DNA of 64,000 nucleotides. It comes from Sediminibacterium sp. FEMGT703S. GTDB taxonomy: Bacteria; Bacteroidota; Bacteroidia; Chitinophagales; Chitinophagaceae. A model generated the notes under the pieces. It saw nothing but the letters and a program-made list of their open reading frames with translations, did not search any database and was not told the origin of the DNA. The position numbers and the translations under genes are program-made. The stretch covers positions 1-64,000 of the forward strand of contig PGCO01000004.1 in assembly GCA_002786355.1 (NCBI GenBank), read 5' to 3'. Shown piece by piece: positions 45,130 through 54,946 of the stretch (positions are counted from its first letter, which is position 1; the number at the start of each line of letters is the position of its first letter).

Positions 45130-48027
45130 CTATTGTTCAGAAGTATCTTGATTGCCAATTGCAATAAGGTAATTGAAGAGGTTTACTTCCGTAGCAAGGT
45201 TTAATTTTTTACGAAGCCTATAACGACTTATTTCTACTCCTCTTACCGAAATATTCATCAGCTGAGCTATTTCTTTGGTGGTTAGGTTCATGCGCAAATA
45301 AGCACAAAGCTTTATTTCATTATTACTGATATTAGGATGAACCAATTTAAGTGAAACAATAAAATTGCTATGAACTTTGTCGAAGTGCTTGGTAAAATAT
45401 TCCCATTCTTCGTCCAATTGTTCGTCTTCACCCAAGGTCTTGATCATTTTCTTTAATTCGGTAATAGCGTATTCGTTGTCTATTTTTTTAGTGATCTGAC
45501 TTAGTTCTGTTTTTATTTTAGTGAGCAATTCCCCTTTTTTAACAAGGTGCATAGCAGAAGAAGCTAGCTCTGTATTTTTAAAATTGAGATCGGCTTCTAA
45601 CTTTTCGTTTCTTAATGCAGCTAATTCGCCATCTGATTTACTGATTTCTAGTTCGTGTATATAAACCAGTTTTTGTTGTTCTTCTTCAAATCTTAATTTT
45701 TGTTGTATAAATTTTTTCTTTTGCCAATAATATAAACCAAATAGGCCAGCAATGGCTAAGAGTCCATAAACAATATAGGCCCAAAGCGTTCTGTACCAAG
45801 GGGCTAAAATGGTAAACTGATAACTTGATACTGCAGATTCGTTGCCTAAATTATTACGCGCTTTAACTTCAAACGTATATTTTCCGGGAGACAGATTGGT
45901 GTATTCTTTTTCAGTTCTTTGGCTCCAAGCAGACCATGTACTTTCCAATCCTTTTAACCTAAAACTGTATTCAATATTATTTAAATAACCATGCTGAGCA
46001 GCAATGAAATCAATTTGAACACTATTAAAATCGTAATCAATGGCAGGCAGATCTAATTGATTATAATATCCGCCAAACACCATACTGTCTAAATTGCTGC
46101 CAATTTTTAAAGACCTTACTTGAACGTTTAATTGAGGGGTATTTTGTTTATATTTTTTATAATTGATATGATAGAAACCACGCTCACCACCCAAGAAAAT
46201 ATTGTTTTCATCTACAGGATAAATCATTTCGAAACCGCTGAGCATTTTATTTTTCAATTCAGGTATTTCTATCACTTGTGGCTGGTCACCAGATAAATCG
46301 ATGACTCCAATATTTTTTTCATGGATAAACCAGATATTTCCTTCTTTATCTTCTTTTAAATATCGAATGCTTTTGTTACCCAAAAAGTTTAAAAAGAAAC
46401 CATCTAGTTCAAATAAATCACGCTCTTTATTGTATTGATAAACCCCATTAGTGCTTGCAACGGTAATTTTATTTTTAATGAGGAATATATGGTTATTTAA
46501 AGCAGTGGGAAGTCCCTTTTTGTTATTGTAATTTGTAACCATTTTATTTGAATCAATTTTAAATACCCCATGATATGGATGAGATACCCAAGTATTTTGT
46601 TGGTTATCTACTGCAACATAGCGAGAGGATTCATTAAAATTGGGGATAGGGGATTGAGTAGGGCCGTCTATAAAGAGCAATCCCTTGTAATTACCAGCTA
46701 TCATCCCGGAACGGTAAGGGATAAAGTTCCAAAAGCCAGCATAATTTGAAAACGGAATGGCGGTATTGTTTTTAATTTCAAAAGCACCTTCGTGATGGCC
46801 TAATAATAATTTGCCATTCATTTGTTGAAGGTTCCAGTTTTGTCCACGGGTATTATTTACCAATAAAAAATTGCCTTTGCTAAAGCTGATGTCTTTGGCA
46901 GGTTGAAGGGGAACGGCAAATAGTCCATTCGAAGTACCCAAATAGAGCTGGTTGTTGTGCACCATTGCCGCATAACCCGACTCTTCGTTTAATTGGGGCG
47001 AAATATTCTTGATGGCACTGTTGTTTGCAATAAAGTCGATGCCATTGTTGAGCCCCAACCACAGGTTTTTCTCCTTATCCAAAAAAATACTTAGGATATT
47101 ATTGTTTTGTAATCCCTCTGTTCTTGTAAAATGTTGGATGATATTTCCACTATGATCAATGATGTAGACCCCTCCGTTGGTGGTAGCTAGCGCAACCCAT
47201 TCATTGTTTACACTGGTTGCAGCATAAATTCGTTCATTGGCAAAAAGTGCATTATTAGCAGAGTTGATTTTTTCTAATTGGTTTTGGCTGAGTAGGAATA
47301 ACCCGTTTTTAAGGGTCGTAACTAGGGCTTTGTTTTCACCAATTGGAATAATAGCTGTTACGCCATCGGTCTTCGATAATTGAACTCCACCTGTTTCAGT
47401 ACCACCTGCCCCCAGCGCCATTAGCCTATTTTTATCTAAAACGAGGAGGCCCTTTTCATAATCGTGGGCATATAAGCGGTCATTGACTGTTTCGAGGTAG
47501 GAAAACTCGCCTGGGGCCTTGAAAATGGACAGCTTTCCATTTAAAAACCTAAATATTTTATTAGATGTCCTAAAATAAACCCCTTTTTTGAACGAAACGA
47601 TATCCCAAACATCTCCAAAATTGCGATCAGCTTCAGGAATGGCATTAATTAAAGCCGTATAAACCAATTTTCCAGCATTATTGGGTAAGAAATAACCTAA
47701 TTCATCCTGACCTCCCACATAAATTTTGCCGTCTTCGCCAATGAGCACTGAACGAACAATGGTTTTATTGGGCAACGGGTATAGTTGCCATGTTTTACCA
47801 TCATAGGTTAAAAGCCCCTCATTATTGGCTAGATAAATAATGCCTTGTTTGTCTTGACGGATATCCCAGTTTTGGGCTCCGGCATTGTATTGGTTTTTAG
47901 AATAGTTGATTGTTTCGGGTAGTCCGATGGTATTCTGTGCCCCTATAGCTAGGGGTAATAAAAGGAATATGGTAATTTTTTTCAGCAATCGGTTAAAATG
48001 GTATGATGAATATAACAAAAAAATCAT
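45130..48027 (-). CDS. PUL regulator: propeller, Y_Y_Y domain and LuxR-type HTH, no kinase
   Basis: 965 residues. An N-terminal export/anchor segment is followed by a sensor built of two-component-regulator propeller blades (GIIYLANNEGLLTYDGKTWQ and about a dozen similar). A Y_Y_Y domain follows (YSFRLKGLESTWSAWSQRTE), then one transmembrane helix (LWAYIVYGLLAIAGLFGLYY), a coiled coil and a LuxR-like HTH (LTTKEIAQLMNISVRGVEIS). There is no histidine kinase or receiver, so the signal would pass straight to DNA-binding. It is divergent from the SusC gene, with shared repeats in the gap. Confidence 0.88.
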   Translation of the reverse strand: MIFLLYSSYHFNRLLKKITIFLLLPLAIGAQNTIGLPETINYSKNQYNAGAQNWDIRQDKQGIIYLANNEGLLTYDGKTWQLYPLPNKTIVRSVLIGEDGKIYVGGQDELGYFLPNNAGKLVYTALINAIPEADRNFGDVWDIVSFKKGVYFRTSNKIFRFLNGKLSIFKAPGEFSYLETVNDRLYAHDYEKGLLVLDKNRLMALGAGGTETGGVQLSKTDGVTAIIPIGENKALVTTLKNGLFLLSQNQLEKINSANNALFANERIYAATSVNNEWVALATTNGGVYIIDHSGNIIQHFTRTEGLQNNNILSIFLDKEKNLWLGLNNGIDFIANNSAIKNISPQLNEESGYAAMVHNNQLYLGTSNGLFAVPLQPAKDISFSKGNFLLVNNTRGQNWNLQQMNGKLLLGHHEGAFEIKNNTAIPFSNYAGFWNFIPYRSGMIAGNYKGLLFIDGPTQSPIPNFNESSRYVAVDNQQNTWVSHPYHGVFKIDSNKMVTNYNNKKGLPTALNNHIFLIKNKITVASTNGVYQYNKERDLFELDGFFLNFLGNKSIRYLKEDKEGNIWFIHEKNIGVIDLSGDQPQVIEIPELKNKMLSGFEMIYPVDENNIFLGGERGFYHINYKKYKQNTPQLNVQVRSLKIGSNLDSMVFGGYYNQLDLPAIDYDFNSVQIDFIAAQHGYLNNIEYSFRLKGLESTWSAWSQRTEKEYTNLSPGKYTFEVKARNNLGNESAVSSYQFTILAPWYRTLWAYIVYGLLAIAGLFGLYYWQKKKFIQQKLRFEEEQQKLVYIHELEISKSDGELAALRNEKLEADLNFKNTELASSAMHLVKKGELLTKIKTELSQITKKIDNEYAITELKKMIKTLGEDEQLDEEWEYFTKHFDKVHSNFIVSLKLVHPNISNNEIKLCAYLRMNLTTKEIAQLMNISVRGVEISRYRLRKKLNLATEVNLFNYLIAIGNQDTSEQ

Positions 48028-48088
48028 GATGTAGTTTTGATGTAGTACATTTTACTATAAATCAATGAATTAGAAATGATGATGTAGT
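48027..48088. promoter_or_regulatory. Three direct repeats TGATGTAGT between regulator and SusC
   Basis: TGATGTAGT occurs exactly at 48027-48035, 48038-48046 and 48080-48088. Start-to-start distances are 11 and 42 bp, close to one and four helical turns, so all three face the same side of DNA. The first copy overlaps the regulator start codon. This fits binding sites for the divergently encoded regulator that would control both itself and the SusC/D operon. Confidence 0.6.
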
Positions 48089-48181
48089 AATGTAGGGGCA
48101 AGTTATTCTTTGGGTGAAGTAGCATGAAATATTTTTAGGTTGTTAAAACGACTGCATTTCATTCACCAAAAAGCTTGCATT

Positions 48182-51100
48182 ATGAGATTAAGATTTCTAC
48201 TGCTATGCCTCCTATTTATTATGGGTGGTTTTCTACAGCAGGTAGCTGCGCAGCAAATAGCTGTAAGCGGTAAAGTAACCAATAAAAGTACAGGCGAAGC
48301 GCTGGCCGGCGCCTCGGTAGTTGTTCAGGGTACACAAAATGCTACCCAAACCAACGCCCAAGGTCAGTTTACCATCAATGTTGCCAAAGGCGCAGTGGTG
48401 GTTGTTTCATTTGAGGGGTTCGAATCTGTAAAAAACACCATCAATGGACCTACAACACTAGGTATCGCGTTGGAGTTGAGTACAGCAAGTACCCTTAATG
48501 ATGTAATTGTAATTGGTTATGGTACCAGAAAAATCACCAAGGTTTCAGGTGCCATTTCAACTGTAAAAAGTGAAGACATCGAAAAATTGAAGCCCGTAAG
48601 AACAGAAGAAGCCCTTCAGGGTAGAGCTTCAGGGGTAAATGTGATTCAAAGTGGTACACCGGGGTCTAAGCCAACTGTATTAGTAAGAGGTATTCCTTCT
48701 TTCTCTGGTACAGACCCAATGGTTATTATAGACGGGGTTCCACAAACACTTACCGATTTTAACGCTATTAATGCGGCCGATATAGAGTCGATCAACGTAT
48801 TAAAAGATGCAGCGGCAACTGCTATTTATGGTGTTAAAGGGGGTAACGGGGTAATTGTGGTAACCACTAAGTCTGGACGCAAAAACCAAAAAACAGATAT
48901 CACCATCAATGGTAACTATGGCGTACAAAATGTAATCAATACCATTGGTGTGTTGAATGCTTCAGAATATGCTGCCATCATCAATGAAGGAAGTACTGTA
49001 GCAGGTGGACCGGTTGTGTTTTCAGATTTAAGTAAGGTAGGGGTTGGAACCAACTGGCAAAATCAAGTATTTAGAGATGCTTCTTTTCAAACGCATTCAG
49101 TTGCGGCAAGAGGCGGAAGCGATAAAATGACTTATTTCTTAAGTGGAGGTTTTGTAGACCAAGGTGGAATTGTAGGGGGAGATGGAAAGAGCCGCTTTAC
49201 TCGTGGCAACTTTACTGCCAACTTAAATTTCGATTTAAGCTCTAAAGTAAAATTGTTGATTAACACTACCGCAGTAACATTATCTGGTAGAGGTGTTCAG
49301 GAAAATTCTTTCAACTCTATCATTGGTAGTGCCATCAATTTTGATCCAACTGTTCCAGTGTTAAATACAGTTCCTAATACGGTGGGTCAATTTGGTTTTA
49401 GTAATTTATTGTTATCGGAGATTTATAATCCCCTTACTAAACTAGAAAACACGTACAATAAAAACACTGGTACTAAACTTTACGGAAAGTTTGAATTACA
49501 GTACGATGTGATGAAAGACCTTAAATTGACTACTCGTTTTGGTTATACTAAATACGATGGCAATGCAAAAGGCTTTAATCCATTGGTGTTTTATGGTCCT
49601 CAAAACGTAGATAACTCTATGAATGCAGACGGATCAACAGTTGCAGGAAGATTCAATACGGTATCTCATGAAAAGACCAGCAACTTTAACTGGACTTGGG
49701 AAACCTACGCAAACTATAATTTCAAGATCAAAAAAGATCATGAGTTCGAGACCGTAGTAGGTATGGCTGTTGCAAAAGTATCGGGTAACGCAGCAGGTGC
49801 AAGCAGACAAGATGTTCCTTTTAACTCATGGGATTTTGCAGATTTTACTGCAGCTACTGGTAATAATAATGCTACCAATAGCAATGCCATCAATGGATAT
49901 TACTATCAATATTTCAGAAGAAACCTCAGTTATTTTGGACGTGTTAACTACGATTTTCAAGATAAGTATTTGGCTTCTTTAACTTTAAGAAGAGACGGCT
50001 CTTACGCATTTGGTTCTGAGAACCGTTTTGCTAACTTCTTATCTGGTTCTGCTGGATGGGTTGTTTCTAATGAGTCTTTCTTTAAATCTAAAGTGGTTGA
50101 CTATTTAAAGATTCGTGGTAGCTATGGTTCAATCGGAAATGAGAATGTAAATCCTCAATTTGTTTCTATTGTTACGGGTGGTCCTAGTTATGGTCCTACT
50201 GCTAATAGTAATGGATACACTTTTGGTGATGTATTTTATCCTGGTTCAACTGTAGCATCTGCTGCAAACAATGCATTGCGTTGGGAAAAACAATTGCAAG
50301 CGAACTTTGGATTTGATGCGGCATTCTTAAATAAGAAACTAAATATCACTGTAGATTATTTCCAGAAAAATGTAAGTGGATTATTATTTACTCCATCTGC
50401 TTCCATGTATTTGGGTACAGTGCCAATTCCAACTGCGAATATTGGATCTACCAGAACACGTGGATTAGATTTAAGCATTGGATACAACGATATTTTTGGA
50501 AAGAACTTGAAGTTCTCATCTACTATTACATTTACTACAGCTAAGAATGAAGTAACTGCAACCAATGATGATGGAACTGCTAGAATTTTAGGCGGATTTT
50601 ATTTTAATGGACAAAGCCAAAATGTTACCGTATTTGAAAAAGGAGCAACACCTGGTTATTTCTTTGGATACAGAACATTGGGAATATTTCAAAATGCAGC
50701 AGATATTGCTAAAGCACCTACACAGCCTGGAGCAGTACCTGGTGATATTCAATTTGCAGACATCAATGGAGATGGTGTGATTAACGCAGATGACCGCACC
50801 AAAATTGGCGATCCATTCCCAACCTTTACCATGGGTTGGAATTTAAACCTAGACTACAAGAATTTTGACTTCAATATGTTTACTTATGCATCTGTAGGCA
50901 ATGATATATACAAAGCTTATGAGCGTAATGCCAACTTTTCTAATAAGTCAAGAGAAGTGCTAGGACGTTGGACTGGCGAAGGTTCTACCAACGATGCAAG
51001 ATTCCCACGTTATTCATTTACCGATGCAAACAGCAATATTCGCGTAAGTGATCGTTATGTTGAAGATGGTTCTTTTATAAAGATTAAGAATATCCAATTA

Positions 51101-51301
51101 GGATACACATTCACATCTTCTACTGTTAAAAAAGCGTTCAGCAGATTAAGGGTTTATGTACAAGTAAGAAATGCCTTCACTTTTACCAAGTACTCTGGAT
51201 TTGATCCTGAAATAGCGGGAGGAATTTTAGATACAGGTATTGATCGTGGTGCATATCCACAAGCAAGAACCTTCTCTTTAGGATTAGACATTAAACTCTA
51301 A
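48182..51301 (+). CDS. SusC/RagA-type TonB-dependent outer-membrane transporter
   Basis: 1039 residues from ATG 48182 (a TTG 42 bases upstream is discounted). Signal peptide LLCLLFIMGGFLQQVAAQ, then a carboxypeptidase-like domain (ISGKV-type start AVSGKVTNKSTGEALAGASV), a TonB-box and plug (VRGIPSFSGTDPMVIIDGV) and a 22-strand barrel with an aromatic C-terminus. It imports oligosaccharides through the outer membrane together with the SusD lipoprotein that follows 18 bases later. The GH16 genes in the operon suggest a beta-1,3-glucan such as laminarin. Confidence 0.96.
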   Translation: MRLRFLLLCLLFIMGGFLQQVAAQQIAVSGKVTNKSTGEALAGASVVVQGTQNATQTNAQGQFTINVAKGAVVVVSFEGFESVKNTINGPTTLGIALELSTASTLNDVIVIGYGTRKITKVSGAISTVKSEDIEKLKPVRTEEALQGRASGVNVIQSGTPGSKPTVLVRGIPSFSGTDPMVIIDGVPQTLTDFNAINAADIESINVLKDAAATAIYGVKGGNGVIVVTTKSGRKNQKTDITINGNYGVQNVINTIGVLNASEYAAIINEGSTVAGGPVVFSDLSKVGVGTNWQNQVFRDASFQTHSVAARGGSDKMTYFLSGGFVDQGGIVGGDGKSRFTRGNFTANLNFDLSSKVKLLINTTAVTLSGRGVQENSFNSIIGSAINFDPTVPVLNTVPNTVGQFGFSNLLLSEIYNPLTKLENTYNKNTGTKLYGKFELQYDVMKDLKLTTRFGYTKYDGNAKGFNPLVFYGPQNVDNSMNADGSTVAGRFNTVSHEKTSNFNWTWETYANYNFKIKKDHEFETVVGMAVAKVSGNAAGASRQDVPFNSWDFADFTAATGNNNATNSNAINGYYYQYFRRNLSYFGRVNYDFQDKYLASLTLRRDGSYAFGSENRFANFLSGSAGWVVSNESFFKSKVVDYLKIRGSYGSIGNENVNPQFVSIVTGGPSYGPTANSNGYTFGDVFYPGSTVASAANNALRWEKQLQANFGFDAAFLNKKLNITVDYFQKNVSGLLFTPSASMYLGTVPIPTANIGSTRTRGLDLSIGYNDIFGKNLKFSSTITFTTAKNEVTATNDDGTARILGGFYFNGQSQNVTVFEKGATPGYFFGYRTLGIFQNAADIAKAPTQPGAVPGDIQFADINGDGVINADDRTKIGDPFPTFTMGWNLNLDYKNFDFNMFTYASVGNDIYKAYERNANFSNKSREVLGRWTGEGSTNDARFPRYSFTDANSNIRVSDRYVEDGSFIKIKNIQLGYTFTSSTVKKAFSRLRVYVQVRNAFTFTKYSGFDPEIAGGILDTGIDRGAYPQARTFSLGLDIKL

Positions 51302-51319
51302 CGAAAACAAATTACAACA

Positions 51320-52831
51320 ATGAAAAAGTTCAACTATACTATCCTAAGCTTGGCCATGGTTTCCATGCTTAGTGTCTCCTGCAAAAAGTGGGTAGACTAC
51401 GATCCAAAAGAAGATTTCATCATCACTGAAAAAGAATACCTACGCTCAGAATCTGATTACAGAACGATGGCAGTGAGTGTTTACACACCATTACAATGGT
51501 TAAATCAAGCCGTAGTAGTAGGAGAAATTGCATCGGATAATGCAGTAGCTGGTGGCGAAAATGCATCTGACGTATTAAGCTTACAACAAATAGACGACTA
51601 CACGCATACGCCTATTAATAGCACTTTGCAAGAATTATGGGTAAGTGCTTACGAAGGTATTAACCGTGCCAATTACATGACACAGTATAAGACTACCAAC
51701 CTTGCTGGAGCAACGGTAAATTTTGCTGGTAAAGAAGCATTATATGGAGAAATTCATTTCTTAAGAGCTTACTACTATTTCACATTAGTAAAGTTTTTTG
51801 GAGATGTGCCATTATTTGTAGACAGACGTTTGGGATTAACCGATTCAAAATCTTTGAAGCGCGCACCTAAAGCCGATGTATACAAGCAAATTGAAACAGA
51901 CCTAACTACAGCGGTTGCGGCATTGCCAGCGGTACAAGTTCAAAAAGGAAGAATTACCAAATATGCAGCACAAGCCTTATTGGGTAAGGTTTATTTATAC
52001 CAGAATAAATTTACAGAAGCAGCCACTACACTAGAATCAGTGATTACTTCTAATGCATTTTCATTGGTATCCAACTTTGGTTCAATGTTTTTAGCTTCTG
52101 GCGAAAACGGTCCAGAGTCTGTATTTGAAATTCAGTACAGCAACAACTCACCTTATTATAACTGGGGTGGAGCAACAAGGGGTCAAGGAAACTATGCGGT
52201 ACAACAGTGTGGTGTAAGGGGATTAAACGGAACTGCGGCCATGCCTTATGCGGCTGGTTGGAGCACCAATTTACCAACTACCAATTTGGCATCTGCTTAT
52301 ACTGCAGGAGACCAAAGAAAGGATGTAACCGTCTTAGATATTGAAGCGTATAAGAATGCTAATCCAAGTTTTAATATCACTTACCAAGTAGCGCCTTACA
52401 AGAATACAGGATTATATAACCAAAAGTATTTGCCACGTAAGGGTGAAACATCTGGTCAAATTGAATTGAACTACACCAATAATTTCCGCATCATTCGTTT
52501 TTCAGATGTGTTATTAATGGCAGCAGAAGCGTTCAATAGATCAGCAGCACCAAACGATGCCAAAGCATTGTCTTATTTAAACAGAGTAAGAGAACGAGCA
52601 TTTGGTAATAACAGCAATAATTTTTCTGGAGCGGGAACTGCATTAAGAGATGCTATTTGGAATGAGCGCAGATTAGAACTAGCGATGGAGGGAGATCGTT
52701 TCTTCGACTTAGTAAGAACAGGACAAGCAGCAGCTAGAATGACTGGATTTAGAGTGGGCAAGCACGAAGTATTTCCTATACCTCAGCAAGAAGTGGAAAT
52801 TTCAGGCTTACCACAAAACAGCGGCTATTAA
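51320..52831 (+). CDS. SusD/RagB family surface glycan-binding lipoprotein
   Basis: 503 residues. The lipobox is LSVSCKKW after a short signal. It has the SusD TPR core: EGINRANYMTQYK, GEIHFLRAYYYFTLVKFFGDV and KYAAQALLGKVYLYQNKFTEA. The C-terminal motif ERRLELAMEGDRFFDLVRTG is diagnostic. It caps the SusC transporter and binds the incoming sugar chain. It is coupled to the SusC gene and followed 21 bases later by a surface lipoprotein. Confidence 0.96.
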   Translation: MKKFNYTILSLAMVSMLSVSCKKWVDYDPKEDFIITEKEYLRSESDYRTMAVSVYTPLQWLNQAVVVGEIASDNAVAGGENASDVLSLQQIDDYTHTPINSTLQELWVSAYEGINRANYMTQYKTTNLAGATVNFAGKEALYGEIHFLRAYYYFTLVKFFGDVPLFVDRRLGLTDSKSLKRAPKADVYKQIETDLTTAVAALPAVQVQKGRITKYAAQALLGKVYLYQNKFTEAATTLESVITSNAFSLVSNFGSMFLASGENGPESVFEIQYSNNSPYYNWGGATRGQGNYAVQQCGVRGLNGTAAMPYAAGWSTNLPTTNLASAYTAGDQRKDVTVLDIEAYKNANPSFNITYQVAPYKNTGLYNQKYLPRKGETSGQIELNYTNNFRIIRFSDVLLMAAEAFNRSAAPNDAKALSYLNRVRERAFGNNSNNFSGAGTALRDAIWNERRLELAMEGDRFFDLVRTGQAAARMTGFRVGKHEVFPIPQQEVEISGLPQNSGY

Positions 52832-52852
52832 TCAACCCACAAAAAAAATGAT

Positions 52853-54928
52853 ATGAAATCAATAAAATTTTTATTCAGCGCAGTACTGGTGGGATTGCTT
52901 TTCACCGGCTGTACCAAAAAGGAGTTTACAGATACTTCTTTTGTAGAAGGGGCAAGCGTTCCAGATAAATTGAGCGCTTTGTTTACCATTACCCAAGACA
53001 ATACTGGTTTAGTAACCATTACTCCAAATGGAGAAGGTGCTATTTCTTATGATGTATTTTATGGCGATGCTACTACCGCACCAGCAAAAGTTACTGCGGG
53101 AAAGAGTACTACCCATGTGTACAGAGAAGGGGTATACAATGTTAAGTTGGTAGCCTATAATGTATCAGGAAAAACAACTGAAAGAACACAGCAGTTAACC
53201 GTTACATTCAGGGCACCTGAAAATGTGGAAGCCACAGTAGATATAGATCCTAGCAATAACTTTAAAGTAAACGTTGGAGCAAAAGCTACTTACGAAACTT
53301 TTTTCCAAGTGTTTTTTGGAGATGTACCGAATGAAGTGCCTACTAATTTTAATGAAGGACAAACTGTAAGTAAAGTTTATGCAAGAACAGGAACCTATAC
53401 TGTAAGAGTAGTAGCATTAAGTGGAGGTGCTGCAAAAACAGAAGTAACTAAAACCGTTACCATTGTAGATCCAGTTTTATTACCAGTGACTTTTGAATCA
53501 CCTACTTTAAATTATCAGTTCAGCAATTTTGATGGCGGTAATTCAAGTGTGATTGATAACCCACACAAAACAGGTATTAATACCAGTAACAGAGTGGGTA
53601 GAATGATTAAAGGAGCAGGACAGCCATGGGGTGGATCGGTAATGCCGTTGAGCGCACCTATCGACTTCAGTACAAACAAGGTTTTCCGAATGAAAGTGTA
53701 TTCACCAAGAGTGGGTGCAAAAGTATTATTGAAAGTAGAAAACGCAGGCAATGGCGCTATCAATTTTGAAAGAGAGCGTACCACAACTGTAGCCAATGCA
53801 TGGGAAGAAATTGGATTCGATTTCAGCACCATCAATACGGCCAATGTTTATAATAATATCGTGTTGATATTTGAATTAGGCACGGTAGGAGACGGTTCAC
53901 CTAATTTCACTTTCTTATTTGATGATATTCGTTTGGCCGCAACTATGCCAACCAATCAAATAGATTGGCCAGTTAATTTTGATGTGGCAGGAACCAATTA
54001 TACCGTAACTGATTTTGGAGACAATTTTTCAGAATTAGTGAATGATCCAACCAATGCAGCCAATAAGGTAATGAAGACCACCAAGCCAAACGGTGCTCAA
54101 ACATGGGCTGGTACTACTATTGGAACGCCTAGTGGTTTTGCAAGAGCATTGCCAATTAATGCTACCACATCACAAATGAGTGTAAGGGTTTACTCTCCGG
54201 CAGCGGGTTTAAAAATCAGGTTAAAAATTGAAGATACAGCTGATGGAACTAAATCTGTAGAAACAGAAGCAACTACCACTGCAGCCAATACATGGGAAAC
54301 TTTGATTTTCGATTTTGCCAATCATGTAGCAGGAACAGCAGCGATGAATGCCACTTATCGTTACGATAAAGCATCAATCTTCTTTGATTTTGGAACAGCG
54401 GGTAATGGAAAAGTGTTTTATTGGGATGATGTACAATACTTAAGTACCAATGTGGTAGTAGGTGTTGGATTGCCTTTGAATTTTGAAAATGGAGCGCTTA
54501 CTTACACATTCACCAACTTTGATGGAGGTGGAGCAACCGTTATTGATAATCCACATAAAACAGGAATCAATACCAGCAATAGAGTGGGTAGAATGATTAA
54601 GAGTGCAGGCCAGCCATGGGGAGGTTCATTTATTGAATTAGGAGGTCCAATTGATTTTACTAAGAAGACCTTTAAAATGAAAGTATATTCTCCAAGAGTA
54701 GGGGCTAAAGTATTGTTGAAAGTAGAAAATGCCACCAATGGAGCATTAAACTTTGAAAGAGAAGTAACTACCACTGTAGCAAACGGATGGGAAGAATTGA
54801 CTTTTGATTACAGTGCTATTAATACATCCAACAGCTACCATAAAATCGTATTGATTTTTGAATTGGGAACCGTAGGAGATGGCGGCAGTAATTTCACTTT
54901 CTATTTTGACGATATCAACCTTTTTTAA
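52853..54928 (+). CDS. Surface lipoprotein with PKD and three carbohydrate-binding-like domains
   Basis: 691 residues. The lipobox is LLFTGCTKK. Two PKD-like domains follow (about residues 35-205), then three beta-sandwich domains at about 210-362, 365-535 and 539-691. Domains one and three are near copies (VIDNPHKTGINTSNRVGRMI in both), the middle one a distant relative (SVRVYSPAAGLKIRLKIED). Each has the look of a CBM ending in FDDI/WDDV. It probably binds the glucan at the cell surface (SGBP) for the SusC/SusD pair. Confidence 0.85.
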   Translation: MKSIKFLFSAVLVGLLFTGCTKKEFTDTSFVEGASVPDKLSALFTITQDNTGLVTITPNGEGAISYDVFYGDATTAPAKVTAGKSTTHVYREGVYNVKLVAYNVSGKTTERTQQLTVTFRAPENVEATVDIDPSNNFKVNVGAKATYETFFQVFFGDVPNEVPTNFNEGQTVSKVYARTGTYTVRVVALSGGAAKTEVTKTVTIVDPVLLPVTFESPTLNYQFSNFDGGNSSVIDNPHKTGINTSNRVGRMIKGAGQPWGGSVMPLSAPIDFSTNKVFRMKVYSPRVGAKVLLKVENAGNGAINFERERTTTVANAWEEIGFDFSTINTANVYNNIVLIFELGTVGDGSPNFTFLFDDIRLAATMPTNQIDWPVNFDVAGTNYTVTDFGDNFSELVNDPTNAANKVMKTTKPNGAQTWAGTTIGTPSGFARALPINATTSQMSVRVYSPAAGLKIRLKIEDTADGTKSVETEATTTAANTWETLIFDFANHVAGTAAMNATYRYDKASIFFDFGTAGNGKVFYWDDVQYLSTNVVVGVGLPLNFENGALTYTFTNFDGGGATVIDNPHKTGINTSNRVGRMIKSAGQPWGGSFIELGGPIDFTKKTFKMKVYSPRVGAKVLLKVENATNGALNFEREVTTTVANGWEELTFDYSAINTSNSYHKIVLIFELGTVGDGGSNFTFYFDDINLF
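53480..54925 (+). repeat. Internal duplication inside the surface lipoprotein gene
   Basis: The stretches 53480-53938 and 54469-54925 encode nearly the same domain. At DNA level they are still similar, for example AGAGTGGGTAGAATGATTAA in both. Differences are mostly at third codon positions, which points to a duplication kept under protein-level selection. Confidence 0.75.
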
Positions 54929-54946
54929 TTGAATAAAACGAGCAAT

